This document shows positions 49,512-61,839 of a stretch of 64,000 nucleotides of DNA, piece by piece; the first letter of the stretch is position 1; the number at the start of each line of letters is the position of its first letter. The notes beneath the pieces were generated by a model. The model was not told where the DNA came from. It was given only the letters and a program-made list of their open reading frames with translations, and did no database searches. The stretch lies in assembly GCA_022578965.1 (NCBI GenBank), contig MU400654.1, forward strand, positions 41,016 through 105,015. The letters run 5' to 3'. Made by a program: the position numbers and the translations under genes. This stretch comes from Xylaria sp. FL1777 (Eukaryota > Ascomycota > Sordariomycetes > Xylariales > Xylariaceae).

Positions 49512-49704
49512 TATTACGGAAAGTATAAAGCATTAAAGGTTAAATATAATAGTTAATATATTTCTAGTTTTATAATAAGTATTTAATAAAACTAAAGCTT
49601 AAAAAAGGAAAAAAACTCTTATTAAATAAGTATAAAAGAAATATTCTATATATACATATAACATATAACATATGCTAAAATACCTAAGTAGCTTAGTTAT
49701 AACA
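49512..49704. repeat. Right LTR of the nested retrotransposon
   Basis: 193 bases, the same length as the left LTR at 31,777. It retains more G and C (for example TATTACGG and ATACCTAAG) and the intact terminal CA. It is followed by the duplicated gcatt and then directly by LINE sequence. Confidence 0.78.
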
Positions 49705-50300
49705 GCATTTAAGTTATAGCAAGTTATAAATATATTAAGGTTATTTTTATTATTAAGCTTTATCTTTCGCTAGCTTTTTTAGGCTTTTTTTAACGTGTGC
49801 ATTATTTGCGCTTTTTTTGCGTTTTTCTAAAAAAAGATTCTTTTTGCTATCTTTTTTTCTATTAATAGCTATAGTTGTTGCATAAGGTTTTTATCCGGCT
49901 TTTTGTACGGTTTTACCTATAGGTACACAGGTAAAAAAACCGCGCTGCAAAGCAGCACAGCGGGTTATTAATAATAATAATAGCTATAGTACTAATTTTA
50001 TAATTTTATTAATTATTTTTTATATACTAAGAAGTTTATTAGCTTTATGTTTTTTGTTAAAATATTGCTACATTATAGTTATATTGCTAGTAAGTTTTAA
50101 TAACGCATTAGTTATATTTTTAACAAATAAATTATTTAATACTATTTTTTCGTTTTTTGTTATGTTTGCACTTTACAAATAAAATACAATTTACTTAGTA
50201 AATAAAAGTTGCTACGTTAATTCTAGCAATCTTAATTATTTAATAATTAAGCTTAAACTTACAAAGTTATAATTAAGTATAGAAAATTCAAAAAAGGTTT
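49705..50300 (-). mobile_element. LINE, left copy, 5' portion
   Basis: Continuation of the left LINE after the LTR element: reverse complement of 52,905-53,385, including the ORF1 start region, interrupted by the 106-base insertion at 49,875-49,980. With the 27,113-31,776 part the copy totals about 5.1 kb, the same as the intact right copy, so it was full-length before being split. Confidence 0.78.
49875..49980 (+). mobile_element. 106-bp 3'-end LINE insertion (or SINE) with target duplication
   Basis: It aligns without gaps to the last 106 bases of the right LINE (57,943-58,048); the 13 differences are all G or C here and A or T there. It is flanked by tagctatag (49,866-49,874 and 49,981-49,989), a single copy of which exists at the empty site in the right LINE near 53,214-53,230. 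Two fold-back segments are present: 49,908-49,918 with 49,929-49,942, and a 9-bp stem with a 3-base bulge at 49,940-49,963. A TAA tail ends it. It is either an extreme 5' truncation or a SINE sharing the LINE tail. Confidence 0.85.
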
Positions 50301-50315
50301 ATTTATAGCTTTTGC

Positions 50316-50690
50316 TATATAATTATTAATTAGTAATTTTAACAATTAGCTATTTTTTTAGTTATTATATATAAATATATATATCTGTTTTTCTTAAAAT
50401 TAAATATATTTGCTTATTGCTTTTTTATTTATTATATAATTATTATAATAATCTTTATATAAAAGTATTTTTTTAACTTTCTTTTTTTAATTTGTTTATA
50501 TAAAAGTTGTTTTTATTTTTTTTTTATAAATGCTTTTATTTATATAATTAGCTAGTTTATAAATACTAAGGTTTTTAGCGCTTAGTTTAATGTTTTTTTT
50601 ATAAACGTATTAATTAAATTATTTTTATTATTAATTTATTATATTTTAGAAATCTTTCTTTTTTTATATAACTCTTTAAATAATATTATT
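50316..50690 (+). repeat. Repeat blocks P and Q, first copy
   Basis: Block P (about 50,328-50,388) recurs at about 51,733-51,790, and block Q (about 50,389-50,690) recurs at about 52,270-52,575. P is the continuation of R1 beyond the LINE insertion point, so R1-P-Q appears to be one unit of roughly 1.3-1.4 kb. Confidence 0.55.
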
Positions 50691-51730
50691 AAATGGGCTT
50701 TATATAATTGTACGTTTAATATATATGTGCTAAAACAAAGTATAATAATCTTTGTATTATAAGCTGTTTATATTTTGTATGTCTAAAAAAAAAAAAGGTT
50801 CATATAAAGCAAAAGTTTTTCTTTATGTGTAAAAACTTTGCTAGCATACAAACTAAGCTAATATTAAAATTACTTTAGTTTATGTAATAGCTTTTGCACA
50901 AAGTGGTTTTTGTGCAAAACTTATTATACGTACTATATATAAAAGTTGCAATTAATAACTAGTTATTTTAATACTAGCTATTTTTTTTTTAGTTGTAATT
51001 TTTTTTATATAATGCTATTTAAAAGAAATAAAAAAGAATGGTTTTATAAGGAGTTAAACATTTAGTACTTTAGTTTTTGCGAAAAAAAGGTTGCTTATAT
51101 GTTTGCTTTTTTTGAACTTTATAGTTGTATAAAGCCTAGGTTTAAAAGTAGTTGCTTTTTAAGTAAAGCACTTAAACTTTTATACAGTTTAATTATTGCT
51201 AGTATAATTAAGGTTTTTTGTTTTTATTATTATATAGCTAACTAATGTTAGCTAATAGTATAAAGTAAAGTATTAGCAATAAGCAATTTATATTAAGGTT
51301 AATTAAAGGTTTTTTTTTTATATAGTAATAAGTTTAATAATATATTAAAATATAAAAACTGGGCTTTGTTTATAAAAAAAGCTTAAATTTTGTAGTGCTT
51401 TTTGTTATCTTTATATCTTTAAACCTTTTATTTTATATAGCTGCTTATTTTATTATTAGCTGCTTTATATATATATATATATACTTATAATAGCTTTATA
51501 TTTAGTTATTTTTATATATATACTTATATATATACATATATATACTTATATATATATATATATATACTTATATATATATATATATATACTTATATATATA
51601 CATATATATACTTATATATATATATATATATATTTATATAATAGTTGCTTTATTATAATATAACATTAATAGTTGTTAGCTTTGCGTTATAAGCTAAAAT
51701 AATAGTTATAATATTATATAACTATTAATT
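50684..51730 (+). repeat. Direct repeat R1, right copy
   Basis: Second copy of the repeat at 26,166-27,112, retaining more G and C. It contains an expanded TATATATAC-type microsatellite at about 51,515-51,635. It is followed by block P, about 480 unmatched bases (51,790-52,270), then block Q, giving a tandem order Q-R1-P-x-Q. Confidence 0.65.
51515..51635. repeat. TATATA/TATACT microsatellite
   Basis: Alternating TA with interspersed CTTATA and CATATA units over about 120 bases, inside repeat R1. The equivalent array in the left R1 copy (about 26,950-27,035) is shorter, so it varied in length after duplication. Confidence 0.8.
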
Positions 51731-52269
51731 AATAATCCTAGTAATTAACTGTTTTTTTAGTTGTTATATATAAATATATATATTTGTTTTTTTTTATATA
51801 GCTTATTATTTAAGTAGTTTGCTAATAATTGTTTGTTATATAAAAAATAATAAGTTTTAAGTTATATTAATGCTTTTAGTTAATATTAAAGTTTAAATTT
51901 TATATAATGCTTTAATTGCTTTTATTATAGCTTAAATAATTTATTATAAAAGCTACTTTTATATAGTATTTATTTAGTTGCATAGCATTATAATTATTTT
52001 ATGTAGCTAAAATGCTTATATAAATTATAAAAGCTTTTTATTTTAGGGTTATTAATAAGTAGTAAAATTTTAAAGTAATACGTGTACTATATATATTTAA
52101 CGATTATATAATGCTTATTATAATTATTATACTTAAATAAATAAAAAAAGGTTAAGTATTATATAATAGTTTAATAAAAAAAGTAAAAAAAAATGTTAAG
52201 CATTTATATATAGCTTAAGAAATAGTTATACAAAAAAAAATATAAAATTTATAATGTTTTATAGTTTTT

Positions 52270-52575
52270 AGTATTTTTTTTAAAATTAAATATATTGGCT
52301 TGTTGTTTTTTTACTTATTATATAATTATTATAACGATTTTTATACAAAAGTATTCTTTTAACTCTCTTTTTTAATTTATTTGTATAAAAGTTGTTTTTA
52401 CTTTTTTTTTATAAATGTTTTTACTTGTATAGTTAGCTAATTTATAAATATTAAAGTTTTTAGCGCTTAGTTTAGTGTTTTTTTCGTAAACATATTAGCT
52501 AAATTATTTTTGCTATTAATTTATTATACTTCGGAAATTTTTTTTCTTTTATATAACTTTTTAAATAATATAATA
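52270..52575 (+). repeat. Repeat block Q, second copy
   Basis: It aligns with about 50,389-50,690 in the same orientation, ending in the TTTTAAATAATAT segment. It belongs to the second R1-P-Q unit, here separated from P by about 480 bases that are either inserted in this unit or deleted from the other. Confidence 0.55.
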
Positions 52576-52904
52576 TTAATTATAAGGCGTTTTTTTTAAG
52601 TAGTTTTTAGCTTTATTAAACAGTTATATAATAATTTTAAGTTTAAATATAATATAGCAAAAATTAAAAGTATTTTTAGCGTAACTATAATTTTTTAAAG
52701 CGTTATATAAAAAGCTATAGCGCTATTAAAGCTATTTATTATGCTATATAATTTATTAGCTAATATACTTTATGTTATTTGCTTATATTTATTAAAGTTT
52801 TAATATATAATGTTTTTTTTTGATTTTAAAAGCTAGGTTTTTTTTTTTTATATAGTGCTTTATTGCAAATATAATAATAAATTTAAGTTATAAAGTTATA
52901 TTAA

Positions 52905-55900
52905 AGGACCTTTTTTAAATTCTTTATATTTAACTATAACTTTGTAAGTTTAAGCTTAATTATTAAATAATTAAAACCGCTAGAATTAGCGTATTAATTT
53001 CTATTTACTAGGTAGGTTATATTTCATTTGCGGAGTGCAGATATAACAAAAAACGGAAAAATAGTGTTAAACGACCTATTTATTGAAAACGCAACTAATG
53101 TGCTACTAAAACTTACTAATAATGCAACTATAAAGCAGTAGCGTTTTAACAAAAAACGTAAAGCTAACGAACTTTCTAATGTATAAAAAATAATTAACAA
53201 AATTAGAAAACTAGTACTATAGCTGTTAATAGAAGAAAAAATAGCAAAAGAAATCTTTTTTTAAAAAAACGCAAAAAAAGCATAAATAATGCACACGTTA
53301 AAAAAAGCCCAAAAAAGCTAGTAAAGTATAAAGCTTAACAATAAAAACAACCTTAATATATTTATAACTTGTTATAACTTAAATGCTGCTATAAAAGCTA
53401 ACTAAAAAAGCATTAAAAATATTATTTAAAGGCTTTTTTAATAAATTTTATTAAATATAAACATATTAAAATTTTAAGCATAAGTTATAGCTTTATAGCT
53501 AGCTTGCAATAATAAAGCAGTACTATTTAAGCAAAACAAAAAAGTATTAATTAAAGTTAAAAAACAAACTAATAACTTTAAAAATAAAACATTAGCTAAT
53601 ATTATTAAAGCAATAAATATAACGTTTATAAGCAGCAATATAATTGCTGCTAAAAAGCTATATAGCAAAAACATAATAATTATTTTTAAAGAAGCAATGC
53701 TTTAAAAAGCTAAAAAAAAAAAGTAAATTATAAAAGCTTTTAAGAAAAAATTAAAAATATAACAAAAAAAAGCAGCACTAATAATAAAAAATATTTTAGT
53801 AAAACAAGTTAAAATAATATATTTAAATAAAAACTTACTATAATTATTATATAATAAATATTTTAAAGTTATAAAGTGCAAAAAAATGCTATTTAAAAAT
53901 ATAAAAGCTAAATTTGTATTAATATTATTATATATAAGTAGTATTATAGTAGCTAAAACAATATATAAAAACAGCTTTTTATAAAAAGCTTAGCTATTTA
54001 ATTATAAACTTTTTATTATAAAGCTTAAAGTTATATAATGCTTTAATTATTATAAATATAGTTATATAACTAAATATTGTTATAAAAACTTAAAGTATAG
54101 CTATTGCTTAGCTTTAAAGCACTAAAAAAGTAAAAAAAGCTACTTAATAAAAACGCAAAAAGCAAAGCAAAAATATATAAACTGCAAAAAAGCATATATA
54201 GTATAAAATAAAGCTTGTTAAAAAAAAGTTAAATAAAAAAATAAAGCAAAAGTAATATATATATTATAACTTAAAAGCTTTTAAAGTGTTAAAAAACAGC
54301 AGTAATAAGCAAAAAAATAAATAAAAGTAGTTTAAAAATGCTAATAGTATTAGCATTTATAAAGCTAAATAAAAAAAAATTATTAGCGAAAAAACAGCTA
54401 ACTAGCAGTATAAACAAAAATTTATTTTTATTAATTTAATAATATATAATATTGCTTTTTAAAACATTGCAAAATTTAAAAGCAATATAGCATATATGCT
54501 ATAAAATAATAGCTTTAATTATATAGCAGTTTAAAAGCTAATAATTAATAAATATAGCAATATATATTGCTTTAGTAATAATAACTACTAAGTTGTTTAA
54601 TTAAAAAGTAAAGCTATGCTATATATAAACAAAAAAATTGCAATAAAAACATTAGCAAAAAATATTAATAAAAACTAAGCAAAAGTTCTAATAAATAATA
54701 ATAATTTAGCAGTATTTTTATAGTTAATATACTTATTAAATTAAAAAAAAACAGTTTAATATAATTTAATTTAAAAAATATATAAAGCAAGCAAGCTAAA
54801 AAAATGCTATATATTTATAAGTAACTTTAATTTTTATTACTTATTATAAAATTTAAAAAGCAAAAAAAGCTAAAAAGCAAATAAACTGCTTAAGTTTATT
54901 GCATAATAAGATTTTATACTAGCTATTTTTAAAAAAAAAATAACTAAAATAAAGCATAAATAAAAAAGCTTAATAATAAACTTAATATTAATGTTTAATA
55001 ATTTAGTTACTATTTATTAAAAGGACTTAAAATAGCTAAGTTTTAATTATAAAGCATTAAAAGTTATAATTAACTTAAAAGTAGCTTTACAAAAATACTT
55101 AAAAAAAGCAGAAAAATAAAACTAGCTTAAATTAAACAAAAATAAAGCAGCTATAAAAACAAAAGCTATTATTATAAAAACATATATATTATATATACTT
55201 AGCAAACTAAATAATGCTTTTAACCTTTTAATTTAGCAACTAGTAAAAATAGCAAATAAAATAACGCTTAAAAAAACTATAAAAAAAAAACATTAAGCAT
55301 TACTTTAGTAGTTTTTAGAAATAGTTAAAATAAAAAAAAAAGTAAAACAAACGTATTGCAAGTTTTAAAGCAAAAAAACTAAAGCAGTATAGCAAGCCTT
55401 TAAAAAAAAAAAGAAAGCTTTTAGTAATAAAGTAAAAAAAGCATAAAAACGTAGCTAAAAACAAGCATTTATAAAAGCATTTAAAAATTTTAAATTATTA
55501 TAAAGCTTAGCTAAATAAGCAAAGTTCGTTTATAAGCTAGCTTTAAAGGTTATTATAATTTTACTGCTAAAACAAATAAAAAATAAGCTGCTTTTTGCTA
55601 ATACTTTTAAAACAAAAACAGCTTTACTAGTAAAACGCTTTTTTTTTGCACTATTAGTAAACTTATTTAATATACTTAAAAAAAACCTAACTTATAATAG
55701 CTACTAAAAGTTTATAGTTAATATTAATACAAAAAAAAAAATATAATATTATTAATATAAAAGTTAGCGCTATAAAAAGCGCTAAAAAATAACTTATTAT
55801 TTAATAGCTTTTTTAAAGCTTATAAACTTGCTTTAGCAAAAAAAATAGCAATATTATATATTACTAGCTTTTTATTAAAGTACTATTTAATGCAATTTAA

Positions 55901-58046
55901 GTAAACAAAAGTAATAATTATATTTAAACCTAAAAAGTTAAAAAAAACTAAAAAAATAGCTAAAAAGTAATGCTTTATTACGCTTATTTATATAGTAAGA
56001 AAAGTACTAAAAAAAAAGCTATATTATTATATAACAAAAGTAATTAAACAAAAGAATTTTTTATTAAACAACTAAATAAATAATAAATAAAACAAGTTAA
56101 TAAACATAGTTATTAAACTAGTATTAAAAATAGCAAAAAAAATAATTAGCAAAAAAAGCATAACATTTTTACTGCAGTTAAACATTGCAAAAGCTTTTAA
56201 TATTATTAACAAAAAAAAAATAATATATATTTTATAATAAAAGGGCTTTTTTTTTTAAATAGTTATATAAGTAAACTTTTTTATATTAAACTGCATAATA
56301 TGTTTTTGCTTTAATAAAGCAATATTTTAGCTAATAGCGCTAAAAACTAAAGTTTTTTAAAAGTTCTTGCTTTTATTTCTTTTTTTTCTTTTATATATTT
56401 TAATACTTTATAACAACTTTATTATATATTAAAAGCTAATAGTAGTTAGTTTTGCTAATAATACTAACTTTATTATAGCAAACTTAAATATAAAGCAAAA
56501 TTGCAAAGCTTTAAAAGCAGCATAAAAAATATATAAAAGCTAAATAAAATAACATAAAATAAAGTTTATACTGCAAAAAAGCAAATTAATATATTTTTTT
56601 AGCAGCAAAATAGCGCTTATATAAGCAATATACTTTTTTAATGTAATAGTATACTTAAAAAATAACGTAAAGTTTTTAAAAGTATAGTTTAATAAAAACA
56701 TAAAATAAAAAAAACACTTAGTAAAACTTAAAAAAAAACTAAGCATTTAATTATATATAATAATTAAGCTATAAAACTTTATATAAAGTAATAATATAAC
56801 AAAAGTAAAGCAAGTATACGTTATAATAATATAAAGTACTTTAGCTTATAGCGCAGTAACTTAGTATAAAAACTTTAAAGAAAACAAAGCAAAAAGCATT
56901 ACTAATTTATTAGTAGCAACTTAAAACAAATGCTTTAAATGCGTAGCTAAAGCTTTTAAAGCAACTAAAACAAAGTATTTAAAAACTAAAATAAAGATTT
57001 TTTTTATTAACTTATATTTTAGCAGTAAAGCAATAGCTTATAAGCATTACATAAAAAGCTTAGCAGCTAAAAAATTAATTTAAAAAGTAATAAAGAAAAT
57101 TAGAACTTTTATTTAAAACATAAAAGCTTAAAAAGCTAAAAACTAAACAAAAAGCAAGCTTATAAGCAATAATAAAAGTATAGCTAAAAAAAATTTAACG
57201 TTAGCTTTAAACTTTTAGCAAAAAAAGTAATTAAAAAAAAAAAAACCTAAAATTATACTAAAAAAAAAATAAATAAGCAAATAAAGCTAAACTAAAATAA
57301 GTAATAATTACTTAGCAATAGCTAAACAAAAGCTTAGCAAAAATAAAGCTTTTAAAAAGTATAGCAAATTATTAAAGCATAAAATAGCTATAGTAATATA
57401 AATGCGTACTAAAAAAATAAAGCTAAAGGCGTTTTTGCATAAAAAAAAAATTTTAAGCTTTTTTATGTTCTTTTGCAAATGCGCAAAAAGAAAAAAAACT
57501 TTTTAGCATGTAGTTTTACGTTATAACTTGCTAAAAAACAAAAAAAAGCAGCTATAAAAAAGCTTTGCAGCTAAGCTGCTATAAACTAACAAAAACCTAT
57601 AACTAGCTACAAAAAAGCTTAAAGCTATAAGTAATATTATAAAGTAGTTACTTGCTACTAATAAAATAGCAATATATAATAAAGCAATTAAAATAAAAAG
57701 AAAAAAAAAAAAAAAAAAAAAAGCAAAAAATAAAAAAAGAACTAGCAGAAAAAGCAAAAGCGCCCTTTTAAAAGTCTTAAAAAACAAGAAAAAAGCTTTT
57801 GTATGCATTTTAAAAAAGCAAAAAGTCTAAAAGCTTTAAAAAAAATCTTTTTGCCTTTTAATTATTACTTTTTATTTAGCAAGCTAGTTAATAAAAACTA
57901 GTTATTATAAGGTAAAAAAACTTTAAAGTAGCAGCATAAATATTGTTATATAAGGTTTTTATTTGGCTTTTTGTATAGTTTTACTTATAGGTACATAAGT
58001 AAAAAAACTGCGCTACAAAGCAGCATAGCAGGTTATTAATAATAAT
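52905..58046 (+). mobile_element. LINE (non-LTR retrotransposon), full-length RIP-mutated copy
   Basis: 5,142 bases flanked by a perfect 13-bp duplication, aaagttatattaa (52,892-52,904 and 58,047-58,059), ending in a hairpin segment and a TAA tail. An ORF1-like frame starts near 53,037; its in-frame stops are TAA or TAG, as expected from mutated CAA/CAG. Reverse transcriptase is recognisable in one frame: a D-I-A-x-A-F-like segment near 56,190, the V-P-Q-G-S-P-L-S-P region at 56,352-56,378 (with P as TTT or TTG, Q as TAA), S-F-A-D-D-T-N at 56,448-56,468 (D as AAT), then the thumb-like C-K-A-L segment. This order fits fungal LINEs. I could not place the endonuclease or RNase H. No function remains. 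Confidence 0.88.
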
Positions 58047-58059
58047 AAAGTTATATTAA

Positions 58060-61000
58060 TATTGTTTGCAAATAAACTATTTATAAAAATAAACAGTTTT
58101 ATATAGCTTAAGTTTAAAAGTATAAACGTTAATCTATAGTTATAATTATTTATTTGCTATTTAATTTTATAGTTTAAATTTTTAATATTTGCTAGTGCTA
58201 AGTTAATTACTTAAGTAATAGCTATAAAGTTATATATAGCTTTTAGTTAGCAAATATTATTTATATAAACATTACATATATATTAAAAAACATATTGCTA
58301 TATAGTATTTTTTATATAAAAGTTAATTAAAGCTAATTAGTTTGTTTAGCTTTTTTGCATAAGCATTATATTTTTTTTATACAAAAAAATAACTTAACTA
58401 TTATTAAATTTAATAAAGTAATCTTATTATAAAGTTTTTTTTAGTTTTATATAAAACTTTGTTTTATATAACTTATGTTTTTTTTTTATTAAAAATTTAG
58501 GTGTAGCAAAACTAAACGTATTATTTGTTTATAAACTTATAATGCTAAATTTGTATAAAAGTCTTAATATAAACAACAAATATAAATTATATATAAAAAC
58601 TATTATATTAAGTTTTTTATAGTAATATTAATAATAAGTTTTAAATTAATATAGCTTTAATTTAGCTAAGCTATATAATAGTTATATAATTTATATAATT
58701 GTTTTTTTAGAATATTTTAAAACAAGTTTAAAACGTAGTTATATAAGGATTTTTTATGCAAGCTTATTTTTTAATTATATATATGCTTGCATAATATTTT
58801 AAAGTTTGCTTAAAGCATTAAAGTCTTTAATTAGCAAAAGGCCTAAAGCTAATAATAGCTATTAGTTTATTTATTAAATTATTAGTAATTAAGTTAATAT
58901 GGTTTTTTTTTTTATATTGTTATAGCTTTGCATAATTAATTTAAACTTTTTGTATAGCTTAATTGTTTTTTTTTTAATTTTTTATACAAAGCAAAACTTA
59001 AAAATTTAAGTATTATTATGTTTGTTTAGATTATATTTTATAAACTAGAAAATATTTTGTATAATAAAGTTATTAATCTTTATAGCGTTTAATTTTTTAA
59101 ACAAAGCGCTAAAAGTACTAATAATGCTATTTTTACGCAACTTTACTACTAAAGCGTAGTTTTTTTTTTAAAGTTAAAAATAAATTATTAATGTTTTATA
59201 TAAACGCTATAAAAAAGTTTTTAGCTTTTTTAGGTCTTTTGTGTTTTTTTTTGTATAGCTAGTTTTATAGTTAGTTTTGCAGCAATTATGTTTTTTTTTT
59301 TATTATTTGCTAAAATATGTTTAATTATATAGTAATATAGCTTAACTTATGTTTATTTAAAGCAAATTAAATTATTTATAAAGTTAATAATTATATTAAG
59401 TTTTTTAATTAATTGTATTTTGTATAGTTTTTTTTAGCTTTGCTTTTTATGCTATATAAAAACTTTATTATATAAAAGTAAAAATAATACTTTATATAAA
59501 GCTAACTTATTATGTTTATAAATTATATAGCTAATTTTAATTTTTGCTTGTTTTTTGCAAAGCATTTTTATAGCTTTTTTAATTGCTTTAGCTTTTTATA
59601 TAATATGTAGCAAAAAAAAAAAGTCTTAATTAACTTTTAAATATGCTTTAAATATAAAAAGCGTTAAAATTAAGCTATTAAGCTTTATAATATTATTTAA
59701 AGCTTTAATTATTATTTATAAAATTAACTTATTTTTTATATAATAACTTAGTTTAGCTTTTAATATGTTATATATATAACAAAAAGATTTATATGTTTTT
59801 TTTATTTTATTAATAGCTTAGTAAGCTTTAATAAGCATTTTCTAGCACTTTATATTTATAATTTTAGCTTAGTTTTAAAATTTTTTAAACAAAAAGTTTA
59901 TATGAAAGTTATATATAATATAGTTTAAAAATCTTTAGTATACGTTAATTTAGCATTTATATAAAGCTTTTTAAGCGTTTTATGCAAATATAAATTTTAA
60001 AAATATAGCTATTTAAAACAATATAGCTATATTAATTATATATAAAACCTGTTTGTTGTTTATTTATATAGCATTAATTATAACTTTATAATTAAAATTG
60101 CAGTTATTTTTAATTATAAATTTAAAACAACAAAATGCTTAGTTATATAATTAGTAATAATAGCAAAACTTCTAAATCTTTTTTAAAGCAAAGCAATTAA
60201 TATTATAGCTTATATAACTAAGCATATTATATAGTTTTTTTATATAAAAGTATTTAAAGCGTTTATAAAACTTTTAAAGTTTTATTTTTATAAAATATAA
60301 ACTTGCTTTATATAAGCTAATATTAAAAAACAGATATTTTTATTTTTATATAACAAAAATAGTTTTTTTGTTTTATTATATAATAATATTTTTTATATTA
60401 TTAAAGTATGCTTTTAAAAAGTTAGCATTTTTTAATAAAAATAAAAAAAAAGTAAAAATATTTAAAATATAATATATAGTTATACTAAAAATGTTTTTTA
60501 TTTATATAGTACTTATAGCACTTATAGTATTATTTTTACTAAAATAAATATAAGCGCTACTTAAGGTTTAATTAACTGTTATACAGAAATATATTTAAAA
60601 ATATATTTTTAATTAAGCTTTTTTTACTATTAAATAATTAAAAGCGCTAATATTTTATAGTTTATTTTAGTAGTTCATATAATAATAATTGCTTAATATA
60701 AACTAATTATATAATATTATTATTTTATAGTTTTAAATATTTTTTTTTATTATATAATAAAAAAATGCGCTGTTTATTAAATATTAAGTAGTTTAATTAC
60801 TAAATTTTTTATTAATATTTTTAGCACTATTGTTTAACTTTAGATATTTTTTATATTTTGCTACGTATAAAAAAAATTCTTTTAAAGTAAGTTTTTAGCT
60901 ATAAATTATTTTGTATAAATTTAAAAATACGTTTTTTATATAAGCTTTTTTTTAAAAAGTATAACATATTAACTAGTAGCTTTTTTTTTAGCAAACAAAG

Positions 61001-61839
61001 CATTTTTTATTTATATAAAAGTTTTAGTTTTTTTAGTTATAGCTTTAAAAATAGCTTAACTGTTTAATTAGTTAACTTAATAACTTTAATATAAATTTAA
61101 ATTGTTAATTTTTTATATAATTATAGTTATATTTTTAGTTTATAAAGTATAACTTATTGTTTTTTTATATAAAAGTTTTTACTATATTATTTAACGCTAT
61201 ATATAAATATACTTATAAGTTAGCAAAAAATCTTTTATATATAAGTTTTTAAAAAATTAATGCTATAATTAACTTTAATATATTTTAATATGTTTATATA
61301 ACGTTTATACTTAGTTAAATTTTGCTTTAATAGTTAATACTAAGCGTTTATTATGCTTTTTTAAGCTTATTAAGCATTAATTTAAGTATTTCGTACAAAG
61401 TTAAATTTAAGTTTTCTTTTTTTATTTATATAAAAAAAACTATTGTTTAATTAGCTTAATACTAACTATAGTTTATATTAATATTAAAGTAAGTATTTAT
61501 TATATAGTATATTTTATTTTAAGTTTTATTTAAACTAATATAGTTAATAAAAAAGTTTTTTATATAACCTTTTAAAATATATAAAAATATAATATAATAT
61601 TAGTTTTTTATAATTTTAATATATTAGTAAGCAGTAATAAATAAACAAGCTTTATTATATAATAAGTTATATAGCTTACTTATATAATTTTAGCTTAAGT
61701 TTTAGCTTTTTTAAAAAGCAATATATTTATTAAAAAGTATAAATTTGTTTTATATAAACTTTATTAAAAATAAATCTAAAACCGTATTTTTAATAGCTAA
61801 ATTTAATATTATATAAACATATATTTTTTGCTTTAATAT
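58060..61839. other. A+T-rich sequence, no structure assigned
   Basis: 3.8 kb between the LINE target duplication and the next LTR. No gene, and no repeat partner elsewhere in the window that I could align. The composition matches other mutated transposon sequence. It may be one or more older elements whose partners lie outside the window. Confidence 0.5.

Larger units (their letters stand above)
31777..49704. mobile_element. LTR retrotransposon, 17.9 kb including nested insertions
   Basis: Two direct 193-base LTRs (31,777-31,969 and 49,512-49,704) bracket this interval. It is flanked by a perfect 5-bp duplication, gcatt, at 31,772-31,776 and 49,705-49,709, and the matching uninterrupted site is present in the right LINE copy near 53,378. 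Removing the two inverted-repeat elements and the solo LTR listed below leaves about 7.9 kb, a normal full-length size. Coding domains are too mutated for me to assign to copia or gypsy, and the sense strand is undetermined. Confidence 0.72.

Noticed and set aside
49875..49980. Helitron 3' end, because of the GC-rich hairpin near the terminus
   Set aside because: The hairpin is followed by TAA repeats rather than CTRR, the insertion has a target duplication, and the full-length element encodes a reverse transcriptase.
26166..51730. R1 copies as the LTRs of one giant element with the LINE as its interior
   Set aside because: The right LINE copy exists without R1 and has its own 13-bp target duplication, so R1 is a target sequence, not part of the element.
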